64,000 nt of DNA from Candidatus Eremiobacterota bacterium (GTDB taxonomy: Bacteria > Vulcanimicrobiota > Vulcanimicrobiia > Vulcanimicrobiales > Vulcanimicrobiaceae): the NCBI GenBank assembly GCA_019235885.1, contig JAFAKB010000064.1, forward strand, positions 1 to 64,000. The letters run 5' to 3'. Positions 1-8,260 of this stretch are shown piece by piece. Under the pieces are notes generated by a model, which ran no database searches, was not told the DNA's origin, and saw nothing but the letters and a program-made list of their open reading frames with translations. The stretch's first letter is position 1; every line of letters begins with the position of its first letter. The position numbers and the translations under genes are program-made.

Positions 1-1752
1 CGCGAACGGGAACGTCCCCGGGGCCGGCGTTACCGTCACGCTCCCGGGCGCCGCGATCGCGGTCGTCGCCGTGTACTGCAGCGCCGGGACACCGACGTTC
101 TTGGTGAAGACCTTGATCGCCGCGTTCGCGCCGCTGTTGTCGCCGGCGCCGAAGGCGTTGGTGCTGTTCTGCGCGACGCCGCTGATCGCGCCCGCGCCCA
201 GGATCGAGAGCAGCGAGTTGGTCGTCGTCCCCTGCGGTGTACCGGCGGCGAGCGGCGCGTTCGAGTCGGTGATCGTGAACGACGGCGACGACGCGCCGAC
301 CTGGGCCGCGCGCAGCGCCAGCCCCTCGTTGCTCGGGTCGCGCGTGAAGACGATCTTCTGCGCCGTGCTGTCGAACGAGGCCGTCACGCCGAGCTGCGCG
401 GCGTTGAAGCTCGTCATGAACTGGTCGATCGTCGTCGCGTTGCCGCCGGCGTTCCAGCTGTAGTTGAACGTCTGCGCGACGCCGTTCACCGTGACCGTCA
501 GGTGGCTGCCCGCGGGGGTTGCGCCGCCGGCCGGGTACGCGAACGTCAGCGGCGAGCTCGGCGGATTGAAGATCTGCGCCGAGGTGTCGACGGTGTTGTT
601 CGCCGAGTTCATCGCAGCGGTCAGCGTGCCGGCGGCGGTCGAAAGCAGCGCGGCCGGAAGCTGCGCGGCGCTGGTGATGCCGACCTGAATGTTGGTCGCC
701 GTGACGGCGTTGGTCGCGACGACCGGCTGGAGCAGCGCTTGGCCGGGATTTCCGTTCTGGTCGTACGCCGAGGTCGTCACGCGGTTGATCTCGGCCGCCG
801 TCGCGTTGGCGAAGTTGTCGAGCTGGTTTCCGTAAACGCTCAGCTTGTTGTTGTAGAGGTCGACGTACGCGCCGAGCTGGCCGCTCCCGACCTGCACCGG
901 CTGCGGGTTCGCGGGGTTCGGATCGCCGACCATCCCGACGACCAGCGCGGGATTGCCCGAGGCGTCGGTGCCGACGACCGGCGCGGCGAGGTGGTACGCG
1001 GTCGTGTCGTTGACGAGCGCGCGGCCGCCGACGGTGACGAGCGCGGAGCCGTTGGCCTGCACCGCGGTCTGCGTCGAGAGCAGCTGCGAGAGCTGGTCGA
1101 CGAGCTGGTCGCGTTGGTCCTGGTACGTGTTGGGGTTGTCGCCGACCGCGGTCGACGCGCGAATCTGCCCGTTGAGCGCGGCGATCTTGTCGATCAGGTC
1201 GTTGGCCTGCGTGACGGCGGCGGCGGCCTGCTGGATCGCGCTCGACTTCGCGGTTTGGATCGCGTTGCCGACGCTGTTGAGCTGCGCCACGAACGTCTGC
1301 GCGGCGCTGATCACGTTCGCGCGCGCGGCGATGCCGCCCGACTGGCTGTTCGACGGCGTCGACGCAAGCTGGGTGAACGCCGTCTGCAGCGCCGAGAAGG
1401 CCGTGTTGACCCCGTTGCTCGGCTCGCCGAAGGACGACTGGAGCGCTTCGAGCTGCTGCTGCTGCGTGGTGAAGTAGTTCTGCGAGGCGCTCGCGCCGCG
1501 GAACAAGCCGTCGTACGAGTCCTGGTGGATGCGCGTGATCGACTGCACGAGCACGCCGTCACCTTGCGTCCCGGGCCCGGTCCAGGTGGCATAGCCCGGC
1601 GAGCCGACGATCGGCGGCGCTTCGGTCAAGTTCACGACTTGGCGCGAGGCGCCCGGCGTGTTGACGTTCGCGATGTCGTTCGAGGTAGTATTGGACGCTT
1701 CCTGAAACGCGCCCAGCGCGCTGCCGATCAGGTTCAGTCCGAAAAAGCTCAT
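1..1752 (-). CDS. flgK: Flagellar hook-associated protein 1 (FlgK), 3' end cut by window
   Basis: The reading frame is open from an ATG at 1752 to the window edge (584 codons, no stop), so the C-terminus lies outside. It begins MSFFGLNLIGSALGAFQEAS and has the flagellar rod/hook N-terminal motif NTTSNDIANVNTPGASRQ near residue 20, followed by the long helical, Gln/Ala-rich region and an Ig-like middle typical of FlgK. FlgK forms the first hook-filament junction zone outside the cell. Its ATG overlaps the stop of flgN (ATGA), which encodes its export chaperone, so the two are probably translationally coupled. It is the last visible gene of the flgF-K operon. Confidence 0.93.
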   Translation of the reverse strand, partial: MSFFGLNLIGSALGAFQEASNTTSNDIANVNTPGASRQVVNLTEAPPIVGSPGYATWTGPGTQGDGVLVQSITRIHQDSYDGLFRGASASQNYFTTQQQQLEALQSSFGEPSNGVNTAFSALQTAFTQLASTPSNSQSGGIAARANVISAAQTFVAQLNSVGNAIQTAKSSAIQQAAAAVTQANDLIDKIAALNGQIRASTAVGDNPNTYQDQRDQLVDQLSQLLSTQTAVQANGSALVTVGGRALVNDTTAYHLAAPVVGTDASGNPALVVGMVGDPNPANPQPVQVGSGQLGAYVDLYNNKLSVYGNQLDNFANATAAEINRVTTSAYDQNGNPGQALLQPVVATNAVTATNIQVGITSAAQLPAALLSTAAGTLTAAMNSANNTVDTSAQIFNPPSSPLTFAYPAGGATPAGSHLTVTVNGVAQTFNYSWNAGGNATTIDQFMTSFNAAQLGVTASFDSTAQKIVFTRDPSNEGLALRAAQVGASSPSFTITDSNAPLAAGTPQGTTTNSLLSILGAGAISGVAQNSTNAFGAGDNSGANAAIKVFTKNVGVPALQYTATTAIAAPGSVTVTPAPGTFPFA

Positions 1753-2225
1753 GCGCGGCGGCTCACGATGACGGATCCTTCGGGCGGCGGAACGATGCCG
1801 CGGCGGCGGTAGGTGCCGGTCTGCTCGGTCCCCGCGCGCTGCAGCACGGCGACCATGCGGGCGAGGCGCTCGAGCCCGGCCAGGATGAGCGATTTGTTGT
1901 TGGCGACGGTGAGCCGCAGCTCGGTCCCGCGCGTGACGATCTGGTGGACCGTTCCGTACATCCAGCGCCGCAGCGTTCCGGGCGCGTACGCGCAGACTTG
2001 GTCGAGCGTCAGCGTCCCGAAGCCGGCGCGCTGCATCGCGATGCGCTGGGCGTACGCCGTCCCGTGCAGCACGCGCTGCGCTTCGAGCCGCCGTTCCGCG
2101 AGCTCGATCGCCTCCGGCTCGTTCTGCACGAGCGCAGCCGTCAGCGTAAGCGCCGCCGCGTTGAGCTCCGCGAGCAAACGGTTCTCCTCACCGAGCAGCT
2201 GCGCGAACTTCTGCCACTGGCTCAT
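1749..2225 (-). CDS. flgN: FlgN-type flagellar export chaperone
   Basis: About 158 residues, almost all helical, beginning MSQWQKFAQLLGEENRLLAEL; FlgN family proteins are 140-160 residue coiled-coil chaperones that hold FlgK and FlgL before export. The start at 2225 is preferred because GAGGTG lies 6-7 bases upstream; the GTG at 2234 falls inside that ribosome-binding site. The assignment rests on helical character, length and position directly before flgK (4-base overlap) and after flgM, rather than on diagnostic residues. The C-terminal part carries a conserved-looking ANNKSLI segment typical of the family. Confidence 0.8.
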   Translation of the reverse strand: MSQWQKFAQLLGEENRLLAELNAAALTLTAALVQNEPEAIELAERRLEAQRVLHGTAYAQRIAMQRAGFGTLTLDQVCAYAPGTLRRWMYGTVHQIVTRGTELRLTVANNKSLILAGLERLARMVAVLQRAGTEQTGTYRRRGIVPPPEGSVIVSRRA

Positions 2226-2259
2226 GACACGCACCTCGTGCGCGCGCCGCGCACCGCGG

Positions 2260-2550
2260 CTACGCCGTTGCGGCCTCTACGATGAGTCGGCCGAGCAGCT
2301 TTTCGACGATCTGGTCCGTGGGGACGTAGTAGCGCCCCTCGGAGATCTGGCGCCGCAGGCCCTCGACCAAGTTCGGGCGGTAGAACGGTTCGGCCATCGT
2401 CCCCGCGAGCAGCGTGCTCAGCGCGGCGGCAGCTTCCGAGCGTTCGAACGAATCCGCGGTGTCGAACGCCAGCGAGGCGGCGGACGACTTCCGTTTCACC
2501 GTCTTGTAGGCGGAGAGCGCCGACGCGATCTCGGCCCGGGATATGATCAT
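2260..2550 (-). CDS. flgM: Anti-sigma28 factor FlgM
   Basis: A 96-residue protein whose C-terminal half (VEGLRRQISEGRYYVPTDQI, then VEKLL) is the FlgM sigma28-binding signature of the form V-x2-L-R-x2-I-x2-G-x-Y-x(4)-x2-I-A/V-x-K-L. FlgM binds FliA and is exported through the hook-basal body when that is complete, releasing late flagellar transcription. It is encoded between flgJ and flgN, in a transcription unit that starts with a sigma28-type promoter at 7224-7250, so FlgM would be part of a feedback loop on its own promoter. Start ATG at 2550 has GAGGCG upstream. Confidence 0.87.
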   Translation of the reverse strand: MIISRAEIASALSAYKTVKRKSSAASLAFDTADSFERSEAAAALSTLLAGTMAEPFYRPNLVEGLRRQISEGRYYVPTDQIVEKLLGRLIVEAATA

Positions 2551-2640
2551 AGCTGGGGACGCCTCTTTCGCACGCTTCCTTGCTACAAAGCGTATCGTCG
2601 GAGGCTCGTTGGGACTTTAGGCCCACCAAGCGGGCGGGGA

Positions 2641-2994
2641 TCACTCTTCGCGCTCCTGCTGCGGCAGCTTCGCGGCAGGTGCGACGTTCGTCGAACCCAG
2701 CACGGCGGAGCGAAGCTGCTGCTCCAGCACGGCGCCGATTCCCAGCGACCCGGTCTTCGCGAGCTCCTCGGCGCGCTTCTCGTCGAGCATCTCGCCGAAG
2801 GTCTGCTCGGCGTTCGAGACCTTCCCGGTCAACGAGGTCGGCGGCGAGCTCTTGCGCATCTCTTTGAAGAGCATGTCGACGAAGAGCGCCTCCATCTGCT
2901 GCGCGGCGTCGTGCAGTTTCCCGAGCTGCTTCTGCTGGTCGGCGGTGAGCGGCGCGCTCTGCGCGGCGGCGCCGGCGCGGTCGAGCGGGTTCAC
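2641..2994 (-). CDS. flgJ: Rod-binding protein FlgJ, N-terminal domain only
   Basis: 117 residues containing the FlgJ rod-assembly segment (AAQQMEALFVDMLFKEMRKS, then ...NAEQTFGEMLDEKRAEELAK...GSLGIG), as in the N-terminal half of proteobacterial FlgJ. There is no C-terminal glucosaminidase domain, so peptidoglycan cleavage for rod passage must come from another protein. The GTG start at 2994 overlaps the TAG stop of flgI (TAGTG). A much longer open frame upstream on this strand is only the shadow of flgI and flgH. Confidence 0.88.
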   Translation of the reverse strand: MNPLDRAGAAAQSAPLTADQQKQLGKLHDAAQQMEALFVDMLFKEMRKSSPPTSLTGKVSNAEQTFGEMLDEKRAEELAKTGSLGIGAVLEQQLRSAVLGSTNVAPAAKLPQQEREE

Positions 2995-4133
2995 TAAATG
3001 ATCTCCACGTCGGCTTGCAGCGAGCCGGACTCGCGCAGCGCCTGGATGATCGCGATGAGGTCGCGCGGCGAGACGCCGATCGTGTTGAGCGCGCGCACGA
3101 CCTGCGCGAGCGTCGCCGCGCCGTTGATGTAGATCAGGTGGCGGCCGGTCTCGCTGGCCGTGATCCGGGTGTTCGTCTGCGTCTGCGGCTGCGCGTTCGT
3201 GAACGGGCCCGGCTGCACGACGGTGTTCTGCGTCGCGATCGTGATCGAGAGGTTGCCGTGCGCGATCGCGCAGGCCGCCAGCGTGATGTCGCCGCCCATG
3301 ACCACGGTGCCGGTCCGCTCGTTGACGACGACCTTCGCCAGCGAGTCGGCGTTGACGCTGAGCTCGCCGGCGTCCGCCAGAAAGTCGACGGGATCGCCGG
3401 CGTAGCGCGCCGGCAGGTTCACGCGGATCGTCTCGGCGTCGTTCGCGCGCGCGGTCCCGGCGCCGAAGCGCACGTTCAGCACCTGCGCGACGCGCGCGGC
3501 GGTCTTGAAGTCCGGCGAGGTCAGCACGTACGAAAAGCCGGCCTGGTCCTGCTGGATGTTGGTGATCATGTCGCGCGCGAGGACGGCGCCCTGCGGGACG
3601 CGCCCGGCGGTGACGTGGTTCTTCTGCACCGAGTTCAAACCGGATTGGTCGGCCGCGTAGAAGCCGCCGACCGAGATCGGTCCCTGCGCGGTCGCGTAGA
3701 CGAGGTTGTTCGCGGCGCGCAGCTCGGTGAGCACCAGCGTCCCGCCCTGCAGGCTCGTCGCGTCGCCCATCGAGGAGACGGTGACGTCGACGGTGTCGCC
3801 GGAGTGCGCGAAGGCGGGGAGCGAGGCGGTGACGATCACCGCCGCGACGTTGCGCGTGCGCACGTCCTGCGAGCTCGTCGAAAGGCCGAACGAGCTCAGC
3901 ACGTTCTGAATCGTCTTCGAGGTGAACAGCACCGACGTCGAATCGCCGGTCTGCGCCAGCCCGGTGACGATCCCGTAGCCGACCAGCTGGTTCGCCGTCA
4001 CGCCCTGCACGCGCGAGACGTCCTTGAGCCGCACCGGCTGCGCGGTCGCGGGCGCCGCGGCGAAGCCGCTCGCGACGAGCGCGCCGAGGAGAACCGCCGA
4101 GACAAGTTTCTTCATCATCATTCTTTTCATCAT
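2994..4133 (-). CDS. flgI: Flagellar P-ring protein FlgI
   Basis: 379 residues with an N-terminal signal peptide (hydrophobic LVSAVLLGALVASGFAAA, cleavage after ATA) and the family signatures RLKDVSRVQGVTANQLVGYG, VNERTGTVVMGG and a conserved C-terminus ending LQADVEII. FlgI polymerises in the periplasm as the peptidoglycan ring around the rod. Length matches the usual 365-380. The start region has several in-frame ATGs (MMKRMMMKK); the first is 9 bases after the flgH stop, and an AAAAG sits before the later ones, so the true start may be a few codons in. Presence of FlgI with FlgH implies a diderm envelope. Confidence 0.95.
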   Translation of the reverse strand: MMKRMMMKKLVSAVLLGALVASGFAAAPATAQPVRLKDVSRVQGVTANQLVGYGIVTGLAQTGDSTSVLFTSKTIQNVLSSFGLSTSSQDVRTRNVAAVIVTASLPAFAHSGDTVDVTVSSMGDATSLQGGTLVLTELRAANNLVYATAQGPISVGGFYAADQSGLNSVQKNHVTAGRVPQGAVLARDMITNIQQDQAGFSYVLTSPDFKTAARVAQVLNVRFGAGTARANDAETIRVNLPARYAGDPVDFLADAGELSVNADSLAKVVVNERTGTVVMGGDITLAACAIAHGNLSITIATQNTVVQPGPFTNAQPQTQTNTRITASETGRHLIYINGAATLAQVVRALNTIGVSPRDLIAIIQALRESGSLQADVEII

Positions 4134-4142
4134 CGCAGCGCG

Positions 4143-4760
4143 TCAGAACAAAAAGTCCAACAACTTCTGGATCAAGCCTTTGTGCTTCTCTTGGAAGTTG
4201 CCGTCGAAGGTCGCGGTGACGCTCGCGACGCGCGTCGACAGGACGGCGTCGGTGCTGTCGATGTCCTCGGGGCGCACCAGGCCGGTGATGTGCAGCGTCT
4301 GCTTCTGGCCGTTGACGATCAGCGCTTGGTCGCCGGCGATCCGCAGCGCGCCCGAGGGCAGCACGTCGGTGACCTGGGCCTCCATCGTGCTCACGAACGT
4401 GTTCTGCCCGCTCTGCGTCTTGCTCGACTGCGTCTGCCGCCCGCCGCCCAGTCCCAGACCGAAGCGCAGCAGCGAGACGTTCGCGAGCCCGCTCCCCGGA
4501 TTCAGGCCGAGGTTGTAGCTGTTGTTGACGCTGGTGACGTCGGAGCTGGTGCTGTTGACCGCGAAGTTGAAGATCACTTGCAGCAGGTCGCCGACTTGCG
4601 CCGCCTTGTGGTCCGCGCCGAGCCGCAGCGGATGTCCCGGTCCGGCCGGCGGCGGCGCTGCCTGGTAGAGCGTGTCGGCCGCGGCTGGCGCGCACAGCGC
4701 GGCGACCAGCGCGAGTGCAAACAGGGAGCGCCGAAGTTGCACGGCGTGCTGTCTCATCAT
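4143..4760 (-). CDS. flgH: Flagellar L-ring protein FlgH
   Basis: 205 residues with signal sequence (RRSLFALALVAALCAPAAA), then FlgH features: VGDLLQVIFN (variant of the VGDIITV motif), SGQNTFVSTMEAQVTDVLPSG and GDQALIVNGQKQTLHITGLV-type core with RPEDIDSTDAV. FlgH forms the outer-membrane ring. Unlike enterobacterial FlgH it has no clear lipobox: the only early cysteine is in AALCAPAAA, without G/A-C preceded by L-x-x in the canonical arrangement, and an AAA-D signal peptidase I site fits better. ATG at 4760 overlaps the flgA stop (ATGA). Confidence 0.92.
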   Translation of the reverse strand: MMRQHAVQLRRSLFALALVAALCAPAAADTLYQAAPPPAGPGHPLRLGADHKAAQVGDLLQVIFNFAVNSTSSDVTSVNNSYNLGLNPGSGLANVSLLRFGLGLGGGRQTQSSKTQSGQNTFVSTMEAQVTDVLPSGALRIAGDQALIVNGQKQTLHITGLVRPEDIDSTDAVLSTRVASVTATFDGNFQEKHKGLIQKLLDFLF

Positions 4761-5497
4761 TGCGGTGATACTCCGGGCAGGTTCAGCTCGACGCGGTTCT
4801 TTCCGGTGACGACCGCGGCGATCGCTTTTTGGGTCTGCGGGTTGAACACGGTGACGGTGTCGCCGATCGCGCCGCCGGTGCGGGCCACGACGTCGGCGGT
4901 GAGCGCGACGTTGCCGTCGCGAATGATGAGGATCGCCGCCTGGCCGGGCTTCACGACGGTGTCGGGGACGGTCTGCTCGACGTAGAGCGGCGCGCCTTTC
5001 ACCGTCGCGCTGCTGAGCTTGCGCCCGACCAGCGCCTCGAGCCCCACCGCCGGACGGCCGTTCGAGGCGACGCGCGCGAGCGCGAGGTCGTCTTGCGCGA
5101 GCACCGCGCCCGGCGCGAGATCGCGCGCCGCGACCGCGGTGCGCACGTACGTGGTGATGCGGTAGCCGGCGACGACGGTACGGGTCAGCTTGCCGTCGAT
5201 GCGGATCGCGATGGGAACACCGACGTACGCCGAGGAGACGAACGGCGTTCCGGCCGGCGCGATCTGCACCGCGCCGAGCGGAAGATTCTGATCGGCGACG
5301 GCATACGCCGGCGCGATCGAGCGGTCGGGGCCGCTGACGAGCGCCTGCGCGATCTTGTCCGCGACCGCCGCGACGCGCGTTCCGGCCACGACCTGCGTCT
5401 CCGCCGCAGCGGACGCGGGCGCGCCGGCCTGCGCGCAGAGCGCGCACACCAGCGTGCCGACCGTCGTGAGGAGCGCGAGCGCGCGGCGCGCGAGCAT
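4757..5497 (-). CDS. flgA: Flagellar P-ring assembly chaperone FlgA (SAF domain)
   Basis: 246 residues, signal peptide at the N-terminus (LALLTTVGTLVCALCAQAGA), a SAF domain around residues 118-180 (VAARDLAPGAVLAQDDLALA, GLEALVGRKLSSATVKGAPL) and a C-terminal beta domain with VKPGQAAILIIRDG and GDTVTVFNPQTQKAIAAVV. FlgA is the periplasmic chaperone for FlgI polymerisation. It sits between flgG and flgH with one-base and four-base overlaps, the common order in many diderms. Confidence 0.93.
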   Translation of the reverse strand: MLARRALALLTTVGTLVCALCAQAGAPASAAAETQVVAGTRVAAVADKIAQALVSGPDRSIAPAYAVADQNLPLGAVQIAPAGTPFVSSAYVGVPIAIRIDGKLTRTVVAGYRITTYVRTAVAARDLAPGAVLAQDDLALARVASNGRPAVGLEALVGRKLSSATVKGAPLYVEQTVPDTVVKPGQAAILIIRDGNVALTADVVARTGGAIGDTVTVFNPQTQKAIAAVVTGKNRVELNLPGVSPQ

Positions 5498-6285
5498 CAG
5501 CCTTGCTTCATCTGCACGGCGGTCGCGAGCATCTGGTCCGCGGTGCTGATCGCCTTCGAGTTCGCCTCGTACGCGCGCTGCGCGGTGATCAGGTTGACCA
5601 TCTCGTTTACGACCGCGACGTTACTCTGCTCGAGGTAGCCGGCCTGCAGCGTGCCGGTTCCGTTGAGGCCGGGCTGCGAGAGTGTCGGCGCGCCCGACGC
5701 GCCGGTCTGCACGAACAGGTTCTGCCCCTTCGGCGAGAGGCCGGCGGGGTTCGTGAAGCGCACCAGCTGAATCTGGCCGATCTGCTGCGGCTGCTGCTGG
5801 CCGGGGATCAGCGCCGTGACGACGCCGTCCGCGCCGACCTGCACCGCCGTCGCGTTCGCCGGAACGGTGATCTGCGGTGAGAGGAAATAGCCGTCGGCGG
5901 TGACGATCGAGCCGTTCGCGTCCCGCTTGAACGAGCCGTCCCGCGTGTACGCCGCGGTGCCGTCCGGCTGCGTGACCTGAAAGAAGCCGTCGCCTTCGAT
6001 CGCGAGGTCGAGCGGGTTGCTGGTCTGCTGCAGCACGCCTTGCGTGAACGTCTTTTCCGAGGCGCCGACCTTCACGCCGAGGCCGACGTCCTGGCCGACG
6101 GGGACGACGGAGGGGCCGACCGGCGTGCCGGGCGCGCGCAAGTTCTGATAGATCAGATCCTGGAAGTGCGCCATGTTCCCGCGGAAGCCGGTGGTGTTGA
6201 CGTTCGCGAGGTTGTTGGAGATCGTGTCGATGTTGTACTGTTGCGCGATCATCCCGGTCGCGGCGGTGTACAGCGCTCTCATCAT
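5497..6285 (-). CDS. flgG: Distal rod protein FlgG
   Basis: 262 residues starting MMRALYTAATGMIAQQYNID, with NNLANVNTTGFRG near residue 25, the central FlgEFG domain (NPLDLAIEGDGFFQV, YTRDGSFKRD) and the C-terminal LEQSNVAVVNEMVNLI...QRAYEANSKA. This matches the 260-residue FlgG family that makes the distal rod. The first of two adjacent ATGs (6285) is used. The gene follows flgF after 14 bases and its TGA overlaps the flgA ATG by one base. Confidence 0.96.
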   Translation of the reverse strand: MMRALYTAATGMIAQQYNIDTISNNLANVNTTGFRGNMAHFQDLIYQNLRAPGTPVGPSVVPVGQDVGLGVKVGASEKTFTQGVLQQTSNPLDLAIEGDGFFQVTQPDGTAAYTRDGSFKRDANGSIVTADGYFLSPQITVPANATAVQVGADGVVTALIPGQQQPQQIGQIQLVRFTNPAGLSPKGQNLFVQTGASGAPTLSQPGLNGTGTLQAGYLEQSNVAVVNEMVNLITAQRAYEANSKAISTADQMLATAVQMKQG

Positions 6286-6299
6286 GGTCGGGGTCGCTC

Positions 6300-7097
6300 C
6301 TATGCGTTGCTGCGGCCGACGGTCTGAACCGCCTGGCCGACCGCGGCGTCTTGGGTCTGAATCGATTTTTGGTTGGCGTCGAACCAGCGCTGCGCGGCGA
6401 TCAGATCGACCATCGAGCGGACGACGTCGGCGTTGCTCTTCTCGAGCGAGCCTTGTATCGCGGTGGTGTTGGCGGCGATGCGCGGTGCGGCCGCGCCGGT
6501 GTCGGCGAAGCGGTTCGAACCTTCCGGGCGCAGCGCGCCCAGGTTGCCGAACTCGACCAGCCGCAGCCGGTCGTAGCCGCGGCCGTCGACGCTGATCGTG
6601 CCGTCGCGCGCGATCTCGACCTTGCCGCTCTGCGGCAGCACGATCGGCGCGCCGTTGGCGCCCAGCACGCGATCGCCGTTCTGCGCGGTGAGAAAGCCGT
6701 TCTGGTCGCGCACGAACGCGCCGTCGCGGCTGTAGCGCAGCGCGCCGTTGCCGTCGCGGATCGCGAAGAAGCCGGGCCCGGAGAGCGCGACGTCGAGGTC
6801 GTTGCCGGTGGTCGCGATGAGGCCTTGCTCGTAGTCGGCCGGCGTGTCGTAGACCTGCGCGCCGCTGCCGAGCGCGCCGATCGGCACCTGCGCGGGGACC
6901 CCGTCGACGCGCGCGCCGCCCGTCTTTCCCGGATCGGTTTGGAAGCGGTAGAGCTCGTGCTTCGGCTGCGCCTGCACTTGCAGCAGCGTGCGCTTGAACC
7001 CGATCGTGTTTACGTTCGCGAGGTTGTTCGCGATCGTGTCGACCATCGATTGCGCGACGAGCGCTCCGGACGCCGCCGTGTACATGCCACGGACCAA
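6300..7097 (-). CDS. flgF: Flagellar rod protein FlgF-like (second FlgG-family protein)
   Basis: 265 residues of the FlgE/F/G family: MVRGMYTAASGALVAQ, NNLANVNTIGFKRT, DLDVALSGPGFFAI, YSRDGAFVRDQNG and C-terminal LEKSNADVVRSMVDLIAAQR. Position immediately before flgG and lower similarity to FlgG support FlgF (proximal rod). The start chosen is TTG at 7097, because it gives the family N-terminus MVRGMYTAASG and GGAGG lies about 10 bases upstream; upstream in-frame codons back to 7190 give a Gly/Arg-rich, non-conserved extension. First gene of the operon driven by the sigma28 site. Confidence 0.9.
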   Translation of the reverse strand: MVRGMYTAASGALVAQSMVDTIANNLANVNTIGFKRTLLQVQAQPKHELYRFQTDPGKTGGARVDGVPAQVPIGALGSGAQVYDTPADYEQGLIATTGNDLDVALSGPGFFAIRDGNGALRYSRDGAFVRDQNGFLTAQNGDRVLGANGAPIVLPQSGKVEIARDGTISVDGRGYDRLRLVEFGNLGALRPEGSNRFADTGAAAPRIAANTTAIQGSLEKSNADVVRSMVDLIAAQRWFDANQKSIQTQDAAVGQAVQTVGRSNA

Positions 7098-7223
7098 AGT
7101 GAAAAACCCTCCGCACGGACTTCCGCCTCCGGAGTACCGGGAGCGGCGAACGCGGATCCGTCCATCGTTCGGGATCCGCAGCGGCCCCAACCGTGCGAGG
7201 GTTGTCCGGCCGCTTCCCTCAGT

Positions 7224-7250
7224 TGATCGGCGCCGTAGCGAAAGACTTTA
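7224..7250 (-). promoter_or_regulatory. Sigma28 (FliA)-type promoter for flgF-K operon
   Basis: On the minus strand the sequence reads TAAAGTCT, 11 bases, GCCGATCA. The enterobacterial FliA consensus is TAAAGTTT-N11-GCCGATAA, so 14 of 16 positions and the spacing agree. It points at flgF, whose start is about 120 bases downstream of the expected initiation point. This makes the rod/ring/flgM/flgN/flgK unit a late (class 3 type) transcription unit, or one with an additional late promoter. Confidence 0.85.
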
Positions 7251-7266
7251 GGCGCCACCGTGGAAG

Positions 7267-7329
7267 GCATGACCCGCGTCGTACGCGGGTCATGCCGAGA
7301 TTCGCGCGCGATAGCGCCGCGAATCCTAG
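7267..7329. repeat. Double-hairpin repeat, copy A (3' of kinase gene)
   Basis: Contains the palindrome TGACCCGCGT-CGT-ACGCGGGTCA and a second imperfect stem (ATTCGCGCGCG...CGCCGCGAAT), ending in the CTAG that includes the kinase stop codon. A second copy with roughly 56 matching positions lies at 8261-8326 in the same orientation. Each copy follows immediately on the stop codon of a minus-strand gene, so it may work as a transcription terminator or 3' mRNA stabiliser, or be a REP-like element. Confidence 0.8.
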
Positions 7330-8180
7330 CCGGCGGTGCGGGTCGCGCGGAGGCGGGCGCCGATGTCGATGAGGCGCTCCGCGACCGCGGCGGCGTCCCA
7401 GGGGCGGTCGACCGGATCGCGCGCGAGCAGCGCGTGGATCAGCGCGGTCAGTTCGGAGTCGGCGGCGGGGACGAGGTCGCGCAGAGCGGGCGGGTCTTCC
7501 TCGAAGCGGCGCAGCGCGACGTCGAACGCGTTGTCGCCCGAAAACGGCGGCTGGCCCGTCAGCGCGTGGTACAGGACGGCGCCGAGCGAGTAGAGATCGG
7601 CCGCCGAGCTCGCCGTGCCGTGGCGCGCCTGTTCCGGCGCGACGTAGAACGGCGTGCCGACCAGCACGCCGGGCGCGGTGATCGCCGGGTCGTCGTCCTC
7701 GAGGTCGCGCGCGAGGCCGAAGTCCATCAGGTGCGGGATCCCCTGCCCGTCGACGATGACGTTCGCCGGCTTCACGTCGCGGTGCATGATCCCGAGCGCG
7801 TGCGCGGCGGCGAGCGCGCGCGCGATTCCCGCGCCGACGATCGCGACGCGCTCGGACGAGAGCGGTGCTTCCTCCGCGATGATCTCCTGGAGCGAGCGCC
7901 CTTCGACGTAGTCCATGACGATGAAGGGGCGGCCGTCCTCCGTTTCGCCGATGTCGTGCACCGAGACGACGTTCGGGTGCGCGATCTTCGCCTCGGCGCG
8001 CGCCTCGCGCTCGAAGCGCTCGTGGATCACGCCGGTCACGTCGCGCCGCCGCTGCAACAGCTTGATCGCGACGGTGCGGTCGAGCACGGTGTCGTGCGCG
8101 GCGAAGACGGTCGCCATCCCGCCGTGGCCCGCCACGTGGTCGAGGCGATACCGGCCACCGAGCAAGCCCTCCGTCCCCAT
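7326..8180 (-). CDS. Hanks-type Ser/Thr protein kinase, kinase domain only
   Basis: 284 residues from ATG 8180. Glycine loop GHGGMATV (18-25), ATP lysine in VAIKLL (K40), catalytic HRDVKPANV (133-141), DFG (153-155), activation-segment GTPFYVAPEQ and the conserved Arg late in subdomain XI (DPVDRPWDAA). There is no membrane helix or PASTA/sensor domain, so it is a soluble kinase. Upstream in-frame ATG 8264 lies inside repeat copy B and was not chosen. It is inserted between fliE and flgF on the same strand as the flagellar genes; a role in phosphorylating flagellar or envelope proteins is only suggested by position. Confidence 0.9.
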   Translation of the reverse strand: MGTEGLLGGRYRLDHVAGHGGMATVFAAHDTVLDRTVAIKLLQRRRDVTGVIHERFEREARAEAKIAHPNVVSVHDIGETEDGRPFIVMDYVEGRSLQEIIAEEAPLSSERVAIVGAGIARALAAAHALGIMHRDVKPANVIVDGQGIPHLMDFGLARDLEDDDPAITAPGVLVGTPFYVAPEQARHGTASSAADLYSLGAVLYHALTGQPPFSGDNAFDVALRRFEEDPPALRDLVPAADSELTALIHALLARDPVDRPWDAAAVAERLIDIGARLRATRTAG

Positions 8181-8260
8181 CGCGAGGTCTTTACCCGCCG
8201 ACAAACGACAAGCCTCGCGCCCCGCGGGCCCGTTACCGTCTTGCCGGAGCCGGTGATCCA

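Noticed and set aside
2995-4695. 684-codon minus-strand frame ending in flgJ
   Set aside because: Upstream part is the shadow of flgI and flgH; only the last 117 codons are FlgJ.
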